From Dendrophyllia cribrosa (lineage: Eukaryota; Cnidaria; Anthozoa; Scleractinia; Dendrophylliidae): DNA of 64,000 nt. Below, piece by piece: positions 43,977 to 57,000 of this stretch. The notes below the pieces were generated by a model. The model saw nothing but the letters and a program-made list of their open reading frames with translations, was not told the DNA's origin and did not search any database. Within the stretch, counting starts at the first letter, position 1. The number at the start of each line of letters is the position of its first letter. A program made the position numbers and the translations under genes. The stretch covers positions 11,394,832 to 11,458,831 of the forward strand of contig JAJLRJ010000013.1 of assembly GCA_024195265.1 (NCBI GenBank), in the 5' to 3' direction.

Positions 43977-44455
43977 CCAAGATGGCGGCCGTATAACTAA
44001 TTACCTTATAGCTACGTCATATGACGTCATCGTTCCATTGTGCGGACCGCAAAGGAGACAGTTTTGGACGTACAATGTATCCTCTAGGTTTCATTCTCAT
44101 AGCCTTAATATTCTTGAAGATACGAGCCACCCCTTGATCTTCAGAAGTGCACGACGTGCCAAAAAGGCTGGAGGTTTCAAATCAGGGCCATAGAACATTT
44201 GATCCATGTAGATATGATATGAATGGCGTGAGGTAAAGTGCGGCATATTAACCCTATTTTGCCTGGGCTTATTTTTGAGTTCCTGGTTGGGGGGGGGATG
44301 GCTGGTATCTTCAAGAATATTAAGGCTATGAGAATGAAACCTAGAGGATTCATTGTATGTCCAAAACTGTCTCCTTTGCGGTCCGCACAATGGAATGATG
44401 ACGTCATATGACGTAGTTATTAGGCGATTAGTTATACGGCCGCTATCTTGGATCC
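43977..44455. mobile_element. Fold-back element with ~155-base arms
   Basis: TCCAAGATGGCGGCCGTATA and its near-complement at 44436-44455 bound arms that also share GACGTCATATGACGT-type and GTGCGGACCGCAAAGGAGAC sequence. The loop (about 44135-44298) has no gene. Confidence 0.75.
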
Positions 44456-45476
44456 GCCATCTTGGATTTCTGAAATTTTTCAAAACATCTTAAAAACCGT
44501 CCAAATTGACTAAAAATTAATCAGAACCAATTAATAAACGCTAAATGACGTAAAAGTGTAAAAGTTATACCTATAAACATTGTTTTTCTTCATTCAAAGT
44601 AAAAACGTGGCTGTCAAAATCTTGTTACTGTGGAAACATCAAGTCACGTGATCAATAAAACGTCATATCAAATTGCTGACAGATAAATTTGAGGAAAAAT
44701 CACAAAGTTTGATGGCGTTTGACTACATGTTAAGAAAGTTATGAATGTTGAAAGTAGCGCGGACACTTTGTGCCCCCCCCTAGGCAAAGTAGGGTTAAGA
44801 AATTCTAAAATCAGGGAAACTGGTAAAGGCCATGTGCGAAGAAAGAAAAACAGAAGATGGCAATGAACATGATTCAGACTATTTGTGTACTCTCAATTAA
44901 AACATAACAACACAAAATGACCCTTGATGATTTCATTGATAATAACAAAGTAGTTAGCGAGGTACACCTTTACCGCCACAAAACCATCATTTAATTAACA
45001 AATGGTAAACGCCATAGCGTGCACTATTGAGTTATGGATGCACGCGGGAGGTTGCTAAGCACGAAAGAAGCGTAAGAGTCGTACGAGGCGATAGCCGAGT
45101 GCGACTCTAGCTTCTTGAGTGCTTAGCAAACCTCCCAAGTGCATCCGTAACTCAATAGTGCACGCTATGGCGTTTACCATTTGTTTCATAACGTAACATT
45201 GGAACAACAGAAGTCCATTTATTGAGCTACATCACAAAAAAATGTTCGTGTAGTCTTACATGACAAGAGAAAACAAGCGCGCGAAAATTCATTCATGACA
45301 ACCGACTGCACACCAGCAACTCGATAAAGTTTAATCACGTTTCCTGAAATATCGATCAAAATCCTCTTTTCAAGGTCTGTATCCAACAACCGGTGAAATA
45401 GTTCAGCAGAATTATGAACAAACTGAAGAAAGTAGACAACCGTCCAAAATCATTTAAAAGTTAAATGGACTGAATT
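44456..45476. other. 3' flank of the Crypton-type gene, with a 188-bp palindrome
   Basis: Positions 44998-45185 form a strong palindrome (ACAAATGGTAAACGCCATAG and complement, with AGGTTGCTAAGCAC and complement inside), probably a MITE. The rest shows no gene. Confidence 0.6.
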
Positions 45477-47409
45477 TCAGATCGATTCAGAGGATGAACC
45501 GTTGAAAACAATTTGCACGTTTTGAATAGTGCAGTCGCCGAAGAGCGATTTCGTTGCCACTTGTTTGGTCTGGAACGACGTGGATTGCTGAGAAGTTTCT
45601 GATGACTGGCTGTGATTGTTGGCAGAAGGAGAAAAGGCTCTCGACAAGACTTGGCTGCAGTTATGGAGCTGTGAGGTCGAAGGCCGCGAATTGTAGCTTA
45701 CCAGAGACTGCTCACTGCGGTGTCCAGAAATGGCCATGATGTGGCGGTTTGAAATCCCGGCGTTGGACCACAGAGTGATGGCAGTGGCTTTTACACAATG
45801 GTTTGTGTAGATTTTGGATAAACGTGCTTCTTCGCTGATGGTCTTCATCATTTTAGCGAGGCTGTTTATTCCAAGCGGTCGTGCTTCGTACCAAACGGCA
45901 TCTAGAGCCATGTTATTTTTCTTCGGATACTGGAAAAACGCAGTACACTTTGGATTTACCTCCTGGATATGCAATTTGAGGGCCTTGTAGCCGTCACCTT
46001 GGTCTTCGGTCTCATACATTCTGGCTTCTTTTTCTGTGCTTTCAAAGTCCTTTAGTCCTCCGGGATGATTCTTTGATAATTCATCGTGACTCATGGTTGC
46101 GTAATTTCTTCCAGCCGCATCGGTTTCAAACTTGAAGCTGTTCGTTCTCAAGCTTCTTTGCCCTTCAAGGCCCCTTCTGCAGAAAAACAGGACGACATGA
46201 AACCAAACGTTTCTCAGCAAGGAAAGCGGTGACGACAAGGACAACACTTCGCTTGATTTCAGCTTCTGGAGGTCTTCTTCCTCGATAGCAGGTTTGTGCG
46301 AGACATTTTCTTTGCCGCTTCGTTTTAGATTTTTTATTTGCGCATCTAGCATGAGGTTTGATCTTGCAAATCTTGGGTCAGTTGAAATTTGTAGGCCTCT
46401 GCTAAATGGCGGGGCATTGAGGTATCTTTCTATCGAATGACGAAATCCCAGCAAAGTAGATCTACTGTAATCTTCGCCTTTTCTCGTTCTCGCTTCTGCA
46501 TAAAATCTGCGTAGGTTTTGATCAAGCTGACCTATTGTCATCGCTTCAAGCGGGGTTTGAATTTGTTTTTCTGCACACCAAGCTAAAAATAACATAAAAA
46601 GACATGGACTATCAAAATTTGGTTTGTAATGGAACTTAACTTTTCAATTTATTTTCATCTGTTATCAAAGTAAGCGCTTTTTAAAATCGTGAAAACAGCA
46701 AATTGAAAAATGTAATTTTTCGTCGACATTGTCTACGCATTAGCATTTACAGCCATGCTCCGTCACGCGTGACCAGTAATCTAGAGAATGAAATGAACAT
46801 TTGAATATTTCTTTGTAACGTCCGAGATTTGAATGAAACCTTGAAGATCTCTGTGGAAAACACTTTGAAAGTCACAAATTAACGGAAAATAACTTCGCTG
46901 CACGCATAAAAAAACCTAATATTGTTAGGATATGTAACATTTCAAACAAAATGATATTTTGTTGCTCTTTGTTTCCGAAAATGCGGTAAAATTCTCACGG
47001 GAATTCCGAATCTCGGAATTAATTTTCAAAACCGACGCGTAATATTGAAAACTCCATTCAATTTTCAAAAATACTGGTCACGCGTGACGGAGCATGGCTG
47101 TAATTGGGTTTACCCATAACTTACAGGAACAATTTGTAAATATTTAGTTAGTCTTAAATCATTATTTCGTTATCTTTATAGTAAAGCCTATTACTGAATT
47201 CCAACTAAGCTTTTATTAATAACTTTTTGTTTACCTTTAAATGTTGACACAGACCAGTTTGTGACTTCTGTCGTCTTTTTTGAGTGTCGCTCACTTACAA
47301 GCTCTTCAAGTTCGCTTTCGCTTAAACATGCAAATCTCTTTGCAGGTGGCTCGGGAAAAATGCTCCCAAATATGTCAAAGGATGGTATTTCTGTTTCATC
47401 TTCAGACAA
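45477..47409 (-). CDS. Crypton-type (DUF3504-like) tyrosine recombinase, two exons seen
   Basis: Exons are 47409-47235 and 46582-45477; the junction phase agrees (G+CT = Ala), giving VSTFKAWCAEKQ. The second exon holds the catalytic region: Arg in FCRRGLEGQ, the TNHCVKATAITLW box (usual H-x-x-R has Lys here), GHRSEQSLVSYN with the histidine and the candidate nucleophilic Tyr. These are the marks of Crypton-derived tyrosine recombinases, which integrate by strand exchange through a phosphotyrosine. The first exon (SEDETEIPSFDIFGSIF) probably begins at a splice acceptor near 47410 rather than a start codon, since a stop lies just upstream. The intron contains a MITE (46749-47104). No in-frame stop interrupts the second exon's 368 codons. 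Confidence 0.85.
46749..47104. mobile_element. MITE in the Crypton intron, related to 15387-15710
   Basis: TTACAGCCATGCTCCGTCAC and its complement (ending near 47104, GTGACGGAGCATGGCTGTAA) are the ends. Internal words CACTTTGAAAGTCACAAATTAA and CGGGAATTCCGAATC (minus/plus variants) recur at 15387-15710 in the opposite orientation. Confidence 0.85.
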
Positions 47410-47566
47410 CTGTTATGACAGTTTCGCATTTCTGGCAGAAGGGACGTCGGCCATTACTTTGGAAACAATGTCTGTGAAAATTTTTGCTTTGTAAACATTA
47501 GCACACGTCAGCAGCGTACACCCATGGGCAAATAGTACACGCTGCTGAATTACTCAAGCATTTTAA

Positions 47567-48221
47567 GGCCTGGGTTTAAAGTGTGTTCGGAAAATATGGT
47601 TGACACTTAATATCTTCACCGAGAAAACCTGGATCAAAATGAAATTTTCCCTAAATGTTAATCTTGATGTTCTTTGCCTTAACGCAAAAGTTTGGTCACG
47701 TGACATGTCACGTGATCAAAATTTTAAAATTACGTAAATCGGCGATTTGGTAGCGAATTTTCTTTTTATAGTTAAAAAAAATTAGCCTTTCCGATGGAGG
47801 TTTAACATATTTAACTTTCTACGTTTTGGAATGATTGTCCTCAAGTCTTTAAATTACAGTTATAAATAATTATAGGTTGAATTTTGGACTGAAAAATGAC
47901 CTTTGTCCTCATAATTTTTTTTTAGAGATTAATGGACACTCATTCCAAACGTGAAGGGCTGGAGATAATTAATCTGCATCAGAAAAGCATTTTTATTTGA
48001 TGTTTTCTCTTAAACCCGTCACCAATTCGTCAAATATTTGCTATTTTAAGAAAAATGGCCACGTGACATGTCACGTGACCTATGCCAAAGCTTATTATAC
48101 TTAAAAATGTTAAGGACGATAATATCTTTCTATGTGCCAAATTTCGATTCAGTTCCATTCCGTTTGTAAAAGTTATTACGAATAAACCGTTTTTCCCTGG
48201 TCAAAGCCCTTGACCCAGGCC
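47567..48221. mobile_element. 655-bp element with TTAA flanks
   Basis: GGCCTGGGT and its complement ACCCAGGCC form short termini, with TTAA at 47563-47566 and 48222-48225. Two copies of a 20-base palindrome near TCACGTGACATGTCACGTGA (47697 and 48060) lie inside. TTAA suggests a piggyBac- or Kolobok-like origin; there is no transposase. Confidence 0.65.
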
Positions 48222-51200
48222 TTAAACTACTTGAGTAACCAATCAGAGCGCGCGCTTTGCTTCAGTTATGTTATAACAAACGTTGGTATTCGAGTTTATG
48301 ACTTAAGGTGAAACATTTGTAGATTACTAGTTTGAAATGTTAAATTCCGCAAACAATACAGCCCTTTTTAAATATGTTAAATCGCTGCCCAGCTGATAAG
48401 TTTCTGACTCGCCCAAATCAACCTCCATTCTGGAACATCTAAGTGTCAGTTTGAGCGAGATTAGTGCGGAAGCTGGGGTGCTTACCACTTAGCCAAGTAA
48501 ACCGTTACAGGGACGTCAGAGCGTATTTTCAATTGGGGGGAGGGGTGGCTTGAAAGCGAGCGCCAGTGGCGCGACCCTTTGGGGAGGGGGGGGGGGGGGG
48601 GGGGGGAGGATCATTTTATGTTTTCTTTTTTCTATTTCTTTTCAATTTTTATGCTTGAAATTGGGGGGGGGGGGGGGGGGGGGGAAGCTTCCCGGCTCCG
48701 CCATCCTTGCGTTATCTTCGGTTGGAAAGCAAATGGTATGGTTACTGAGGTTTAGGGGAATAGAACAAAATAAATCACATTCATTTGAAGTTTAGGGATG
48801 AATAATTATTTATCTTTGTTTAACTACCCTAAGCCTCGGAGTCAAGTTAGAATTTTAATATATCAAAATTGGTCTATTTTTTAATAGGTGAAGCGAACTT
48901 TTTTCGAAAGCCAATACCATCGACTCCAATTAACACTATATTTAAATGGCTTTTAACAGTGTTTAATGTATTGGTTTTTGTGATAGTTGTTCTTGGTAGA
49001 TCCCACTAGAACTATGCAAAGGCCAGTTGTAGAAATAAGATAGCGTTTGAAAACATATTTGATTCAAAATTTGAAATCACTCTAACTAGTTTTCTACTGT
49101 TTGTAGTTAGAACTACGATTTAGAACATAAAGCCGGCATTACTGAAAATTACGGCTCAGAAAGCTGTACTTAAATTAAATCATACATGTACTCACTGATT
49201 TTATCCATATGCTCTTTTATAAAAACCAAGCTTTTGTTTCGCGAATTTGGAACAAACCTTGAAAAGGTAACATTTAAAACTTTACGTTAAAAACTGGTCT
49301 CTCTTTTTGCTTAAAATCGTTGCATTTAGTTTGACCCGTCAGAATAACAATAGTCTTTAGAAATAAGTAATATTGCTTTTTGTTTTGATTACCATTTTTC
49401 ACATGTAAAATCTCTTTTGAGAAACCAGTGACGTGGAAACTGTCTTCTATTCCCGATATTACAATATTGCATGCAAGCTATCACATTTAGCATGCAAGGT
49501 TTTTTATCACAGTACAACGCATTTGGTTTACCTCTCGAAGGCTGTGTCTTGGAGCTCTTCTGGATTTTTTCTTCGTTCCCGATTACTCGGTTGACCAATG
49601 ACTTCACATTAAAGGTAAGTGGTCTCTTTTTCTTGCCAAAACCAATTTTTTTATTTGTGAAATAGTCAGTCTACGTAGTTCAAGCATGTAAGAGTAACTT
49701 ACGATAAAAATAGATGTTTATCTTTCGAAGCCATGTTTGACTTTCTCGCTACGTAACTTAATTCTTTGTGTCAAAGTTGAACTGGATTGATTGAGAATCT
49801 GAAATAACATTTATTTTATGTGCGTAGATGAACGTTTAAAATAATACACTTGTCTTTATCATTTGTCGAACTTTCGCCAAAAAATATATATAAACAATAA
49901 GAAAACTTTGTTCTCTTGGTGAAAAGACTGGTAAGGATCAAAGAACATAACAATTTACTACAATTTTCACTTTAGCTGAACATGTAGTGATACTAAAGTT
50001 ATAAAACAGGCAAGTGAAACAAGGAAAAATCTTATTTACCCTATAGACAGACAAAGCAGTTCTGAAAATTATAGCCTTTATTTGGCTCCGACGTCCTGTG
50101 CCCGATGTTCTTGAAATTCCTGCATAGTCACCTACGAAAATGGTTGCTCGGCAAATAACGAAATTAACAATATTTAATTCGTGTAAAATCTTTCTCTTTT
50201 ATTTTAAGGTCAATCACGTTTAGAAATCCTAAGTTATTGTCATCAGGTATTTCAATATCTATGAGACTGCGTAATTACTAAATGCTTTTTTTGTTCACGT
50301 TAAAAGGGTTGTTAATTAATTGGCCCTGTATTAAAATCTAGTGCCAATACAATTATTCGGGTGCGAGGGTCTGCAAACAGCATCAATCTTGATCGATATA
50401 CAAGGAATGTATATGTTAAAAATGAAAAATGTTATGTTATTCGATCAGCAGCTGCTTTGTTTTCTACGGCTGGGTATTTTGACGAGTTTCAGCTATTCTT
50501 TTTTTTTCGAGCCTTTATGCCAGAAACAATAAAAACTGACGAGTCAAAAGCTCCTCAAGTTTTTGAAGAGTGTAATACGTCATAAAATAATTATTTTGTA
50601 CTCGTTTCGGTGAGCATTCAAACTCTAAAATGCTATGTCGAATAATTAATAAATGCTTTTCTCGACTGAACTACCTACAGTTCTCGAAACGTGGGACAAA
50701 TAATGGCTAACGTTATCGTCTGAATCAGCGGTGATTATTTGTGATATTCAAAGCGGCCAGTTAAGATTTTCAGAAAGCGTAAATACAGCACAGCTCCCTC
50801 TTACCCATGTTAAATGGAAATCCAAAGCTCGTATTAGTCGTTATCTGGGAATCGATCAGTTTATTCTCTGACAGGTAAATCAAAATACTGACAATAGCTA
50901 ATAGTGTAATATATTATACAACAATAACATTATACACCAAGAACTGGGTGTACAATTCCTAAAATAACTGCAAGCCAGATTAATATATTTCTAACAAACG
51001 GATGAAAACGCTTTGCCTACAAAAGCCCACATGTACCTTCCAGTTAATTATGGACTAAATTCATCATGGTCATTTAAGCTACTAGAAGAAAGCTAACTGT
51101 AATTCGAACACAGAATTGACGGAACTTACCAAACACCTTCACACGGGAGTACATAAAAAAATTAACATTTGTCGCATTTCACAAGAACCAGAAGTGATTT

Positions 51201-52663
51201 CTGTCTTATTGTTAGGAATAATATTTTCATTTAAGGACAAATTCAAAATGTAAGCTACAACAGAATTCGAAAATGGTCGAACTGAAAGTACTCTATAAAT
51301 TTAACTCCTAACAGTCCTAACTCAGTCTGTGGATAATTCCTTCTCCTGAACCGGGAGCCTGACGTGAATAAAAGCTGTCAAAGCTGTTGCACTTAAACTT
51401 TCTTGCGATAAGTTAAAAAGCTTATCCAGGATAAATATTTGTGGTGTCGTTGTTTTTCTTTTTTGCTATTTTTGCCACGTAGTTATTTGGAACTTGGACA
51501 TTTCTGGACCAAAAAAATGGTTAATAATATTTCTCACACAGGTAGCTATTTAAAACTTGGATTGAAAACTCGATATCGATAATGTTTACGTCAATATTCA
51601 GTTGTTGACGTATACGTTTTACACTAGCTACAGTACGCTGTGCCCTGTAGGTTGATATCATAAAAAATGTTAACCAAAACCTCTTCATAAAATTCGAATA
51701 TACACGAGCAGAAGTTCAAATGAAGTCTGTCGTATAAAAAAGCTTTCTCGTCCTGTTTTCATGATACGTGAGATGGTGAGTCGTGACGCCTGAGATGAAT
51801 CCTTTCCTTTTTTCAGTTTGGATTATTGTCTTGTATTGGTTAGGGTTATTGTACTACTTTTTAAAGTAAATTACTCACGGATTAATTTAATCCAATGGGT
51901 TGATATTAAGGCTAATTAGAAAACGAACCCGCAATTCTCAAATTTGACCGTTTGTTAGCCAAAGATTGTCCAACTGAAATGTTTTAAAAACTCACATTAC
52001 CGAATCAAAGCTGTATGTTCGGTTAGTTAACTTCACAGCTGATTGAAGCTTTTGACACTGCCAAGTTATATTGCCCATCGTGTTGAAATTCTTTTACCAA
52101 CTTTAGTGATTTCCATAACAAGGCTTAAACTTAAAATTAAAATATTGCCACTCTGTATTTTGTTATTTTGCTTGAAGTACACACCGCCGGGCACGTTTGC
52201 ACGGTTTCACTTCAAATCGTGACCAAATTTGTTGGATTTGCGACACTTCTTTATGTGAACTTGAAACTGGTGAATATGATCATGTCTTATACCCACTTTA
52301 ACTCATACGTTGCTTACGGGCATAAAGTCAACTCTCTCAAAGCGAGCACCCCTGTAAGACTGACACCCCTAAGTTGGATGTCAGTGACTGCCTGGTTCTA
52401 GCTGAATTTATCTGAGTTACTAGAACCTGTTTTTATAACTAAACTCTCTGCAGCAAGGCAGACACCTCTTTTAGGCGGACATCTACAGCTGGTCCTAAGG
52501 GTGTCCGGCTTAGATAAAGTTTAATGTAATAAATACAATTACAACTTCCCAGCTGGGTCGATAACTATAGCTCGGTAGATACCAGTGTTTATGCGATATA
52601 CCGAATTCTAGACGCATTTTGATTGGCCATTACCTGTGATCAGACAGACGTACGGCTGACGTC
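48222..52663. other. Intergenic, no gene supported
   Basis: Two poly-G tracts (about 48583-48607 and 48663-48684) and a diverged relative of the hairpin MITE at 26829-27000 (about 48748-48880) are visible. Open frames (for example 49471-49665, 50361-50585) have no domains, no homology I recognise and no convincing splice context. Confidence 0.45.
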
Positions 52664-52759
52664 ATGGATAATTTGTTTTCTCCGTTTTCGTCCGACATGG
52701 CGGACAGTTTTGAAAACGTGGACGACATTATTTTGGAAAGGGCAAGTGAGATAATTTAG
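52664..52759 (+). other. Short ATG frame, possible first exon
   Basis: MDNLFSPFSSDMADSF and ENVDDIILERAS are read from 52664, with a possible donor (AA|GTGAGA) at about 52746. Acidic N-termini of this kind occur in transposon-derived DUF3504 proteins, and it might instead be a 5' exon of the gene starting at 54035. Support is weak. Confidence 0.2.
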
Positions 52760-52960
52760 CAGAAGCTATTGACAATTAAGAAAAAAAGGCTTAACCGAAG
52801 CAAAAGGTTGTTTTAATTTGTTGACTTGAAAATGCCGAAATTAGAAAAAAGAATCATCGAATAACCATGATCATAGTCGAGTGTTACGAGGATAGTTGTA
52901 GGATAGTTTTACTTCCCTGTTATTGTATAAAACAAATAGATTGTATTTTGGTGTGTGTCT

Positions 52961-53086
52961 GTTCAGTTATAGATAACAGAAGAAGTCAAAATATGGTAAG
53001 GACATCAGTGACCAACTCACCTTCGGCTCGTTGGCCACCTTCTTTGTTCTTACCACATTTTATGTCATCTGTGATCTATAACTGAA
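52961..53086. repeat. Hairpin MITE
   Basis: GTTCAGTTATAGATAACAG and the complement at 53067-53086 enclose a second pairing (AATATGGTAAGGACATCAGT region with AAGAACAAAGAAGGTGGCCA region). Confidence 0.6.
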
Positions 53087-53196
53087 CGGACGCGAGATAA
53101 AATGGAACTGTAGAATTATTTTCAGGCGTTCTTTGCAATAGCTAAAATCACTGCGAGGATCGTTCACTCCATGAAATTATATTTCACTGAGTCATT

Positions 53197-53535
53197 TGTA
53201 TAGGTAATCATACGGTTTCGAGTTCAATTTGGGATTAATTTGCACGAGTGAGTTTTCCAAAAAGCTCAAAATTGCACGAGCCGCTTGCAAATTAATCCCA
53301 AATTGAACGAGAAAACCGTATGATTACTTATTAATAATTATACATGAAAAAATTTGCATCCATTTTTTTTTGGAATTTTTTTTTTTTTTTTTTGCAAAAT
53401 TTTCTTTTTGGAATTTTTTTTTCTTTTTCTTGGCAAAAAAAAAGAAAAAAAAAATTTTTTTTTTTCGATTTGTAATTTGCACTGGTGTTACACTTTTTGC
53501 ACTGGTGTTACACGTTTTGCACTGGTGTTACACTT
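53197..53535. repeat. Hairpin, A/T low-complexity block and a 20-bp triplication
   Basis: 53197-53330 forms a palindrome (TAATCATACGGTTTCGAGTT and complement). 53362-53468 is almost pure T then A runs, largely self-complementary. TTGCACTGGTGTTACAC then repeats three times with a 20-base period (53477-53535). Confidence 0.75.
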
Positions 53536-54034
53536 GAACTGCACTGCTCTTAACCAATCAGAATCGAGTAATTTTTTCATGTATATTATTAATAGATTAA
53601 TTCTCCACCCCGCCTTATTTATTGTTAACCACCAACATCCTAAGACATGTCTCTTATTTGTAGTTTTAAGTCGAGGCTTGACTATCTCGAATCAATTGTT
53701 CAATTGTACATAAAATATTTATAAATCCTTTAATTTTCGATATTTCAGTATAAATAGTTATACGACGTGGGCTCGATTTTAACCAAGTTTTGGTGTCGTC
53801 TAACAGGTACACATATTCACATTATCATAGATTTCCAGTACATCATAACACTTGTTTCAGAAACTAAGTGAATCTAATAATTTAGAAGGGACGTAGAACT
53901 CAGAAAGATAACAATATTATTGAAGATGCTAGGAAGTAAATCGTTAACTATCCATTTCTTTTCAGGATCATTCTTGGATGACATAATTTGGATATCTTCT
54001 TCACATCTCGAATGCCTTAAAGGAGCATTGTACA

Positions 54035-57000
54035 ATGCATTCCAAAAAGTATTATTCTTTCGATCCGCGAGACACTCGAGCTCGAGAATATGGCGATTCC
54101 ACTTCCGGTCGTGACTCGAGTCGCGCTGCATATACAACAAACATGTTTGTCGATCCTAAAGAAGGTCGCATTGAAAGAGATAACTACCTTATGAAGGAAG
54201 ATGCAAGGAATGTAACTGAGAATGTCACAAAGTCTGTCGTAACTAGAAGTGTCATCGACAAAAGATCCAGCTCGTCTTACAAAACACGAGAAGACATCAA
54301 GGCAATTAGGACACGAGATTTAAAGGGCATCACAAGTACGTTCACCGATACGTCAAGTAGACCATATGGTGTAGATGAAAATGCGAAGGATAGTCCTATC
54401 AGTTCATTCTACTCTTCGTACTCCAGAGATGAGGATCTCGGGGACGCTAAAACATCTGATAAGCCAGTCGTAAATGGGGAAGATGTCATATCTTCCTTTT
54501 ATCGATCAGGGAGTGGCAGGAAAATGTCTGACCAGCGAACAGGAACAGGCGAAAAAGACAGAGATTCAGCAAGTGCATCAAGATACACAGCATCATCCTA
54601 CGGACGGGACGACACTAGGGGAGAAAGAAGGACGGTTACTGATAAAGCGGATTTGTCTGATTCTCTTGGACATAGAAGCTCTTTCGAGAGGCGGGACAAG
54701 CTAGAGGATGCCGATTCTGATGGTGCAGCTGAAGATTCCAAAACTATCGGTCTGGAAGATATTAATATTCTGAGAAGGGCTTTGGAAAGAAAGGAAGCCT
54801 CCAACTCACTTGAAAGAGAAAGACTCACAACAAGGCTTTCCGAGGATGACAGCAGTGATCCCTCCAAATTTACCTCAAGTGCATATTTGTCCCTTTCTAA
54901 TAAATGGAAAGACAAAGATTCAGGGTCCTCAAGGTTTTCAGCGGGTAAATCCAATGATCAATACAATGATGTCACTAACCGACGGAGAAATGAGGAGCAG
55001 TTTCGCTCAAGAAGAAGCATTGACTCCGTGCAATTCCCAGGAAGCATCAAGACACGTTCTTTATCTTCAGAAGCCCTTGACGACAAAACCAGAAGTAGAC
55101 TGGGAATCTACCGAGAACTGCCAGGAAGAGGGGAGTTTCTTTCTTACATAGGAAGAGCAAGATCTAATGAAGACAAAGAGCTACTACGAGAGACGAGGCG
55201 CACTGGATCACTTGAAAGAGATGCCCACAGAACCGATCAAACAGGCCAAAAAGAGCGTGAAAGACGGGACTCGCTGCTAAGATCACGAAGCATGTCTTCT
55301 GAAGAGCTGAGATCCTATAATAAGGAAGACGACAATGACGTATATCCAAGCTATGCATCAAATATTCATCGACATGGAAGCACTGAGCTCGACAATGTTC
55401 TTGGACGTGATAGGGCAAGCAGACGAGACATTGGTAAAGTAGATACGGATTCATATTCACCAAGAAAGGAGTCATCAACTCATGTGAAGCTAAGAGAAGA
55501 CATAGCTAGGCTAAAGGCAGAAGCGAAGACGCGTGCGATTAAGAAGGATGACATGATTTCGCCCTACTCATTCAGTAGCGAACCCTCCATTCAGGACAAG
55601 CTTAAAGAAGACATTGCTAAACTCAAGACTGAAACACTAACACGAGAACACGTCAAGCCTTACACCCCGCCGTCGTCTTCAAGAGTAGAGATGAAAGACG
55701 TTTCCTCGAGGTGGAAAAGTCGCGAGCCTTCAATCCACGACAAGTTAAAAGAAGACATCGCCAAGCTTAAGGCTCAAACAAGAGATTTCCCATCTCTATC
55801 AAAAAAGGCTTCGGATATCACCATGCGTCCAGTTAACAAGGTGGAGGATGATAAAGATGTTCGACAAAGTGGGCACGCCACATCTATGTTTAAGCGTTAC
55901 GAATATTCCAAACAAGATGGGAAAGTTTTTAAGGATGAATTGCAGAGTAAAGAAACACAGAGGTATGGAGATACTAAGGATGATAAATACAGTTACAGAA
56001 CAAATGAAGATGGCAATTTGAGAACGGATGTAGACGCAGTTCCAGGAGTTGAACGTATAAACGTGGACAGAAAGTTTAGAGATGACGTTCTTTCGGGACC
56101 TTCAGAGGAATACTACCGCCCAAGTGACTATGCTGATCCTTCCTTGGATCGCCATAGGGAAAATGAACAGCCAAGCTTTTTCGCAAGAAAATTTGACGAT
56201 GATTGCCTACGAAAAGGCGAAAGGAGACTGATCGAGAGAGGAGATACTTTGATCTCTCCCAGAAACGAATTTGACGAGCCGACGCGAACTAGCAGGGAAA
56301 CCAGATCTGGATCGACCGAAGGATATGCAACCAAGAGAGTATTTAGGGCCGATTCGACGGTATCCATGACATCCACCAAGAATAACGACCACGGTCCAAG
56401 CTCTGTTAGAGGATTTTTTCATGGAAGTGTCTCTGAAGAGGATCAGTCCGCGTACTACTCCAAAGGAATGGGAGATAGAGACACCAGTTACTCCCGCGAA
56501 CCATTCCGACGACCTGAAACGTTTAATCCAACACAGGCGTTTAGACCATCAGATGCATCTAGACCAACGGAGGCGTCTAGACCATCAGAGGCGTCTAGAC
56601 CAACAGAGTCCTTTAGGACATCAGAACCCTCCAGACCACAACAGCATACTGGACCAAAAAAGTCTCCCAGACAGTCTGAGCCCCCCGGACAACCAGAACA
56701 GTCTAGGCGAACGGGGTCGTCTGTACCAGCAAAGCCCTATAGGCCCCCAGAGTCTTCAATTCGACCAGGCGAGGCAATACCATTGCCTTATCCAGGTGGA
56801 GATAGTGTTATTCGCAAACGAGAAGATTCCACCGTATCTGTACAGGGGTCGAGAGATGAAAATAACCAAAGGGAAATAAAAGAGAGAGCAAGAGAAGTAC
56901 GTTCAAACCGAGAACAGACGGCGCGTGAATTTGTGACGAGAAAAACTGCCAGAGAAGATTCTGTCATATCTCGGAAAGGCTCCACAGATGACGTTGATAG

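Noticed and set aside
53354..53713. Phe/Lys-rich 119-codon frame
   Set aside because: It is the reading of an A/T low-complexity block.
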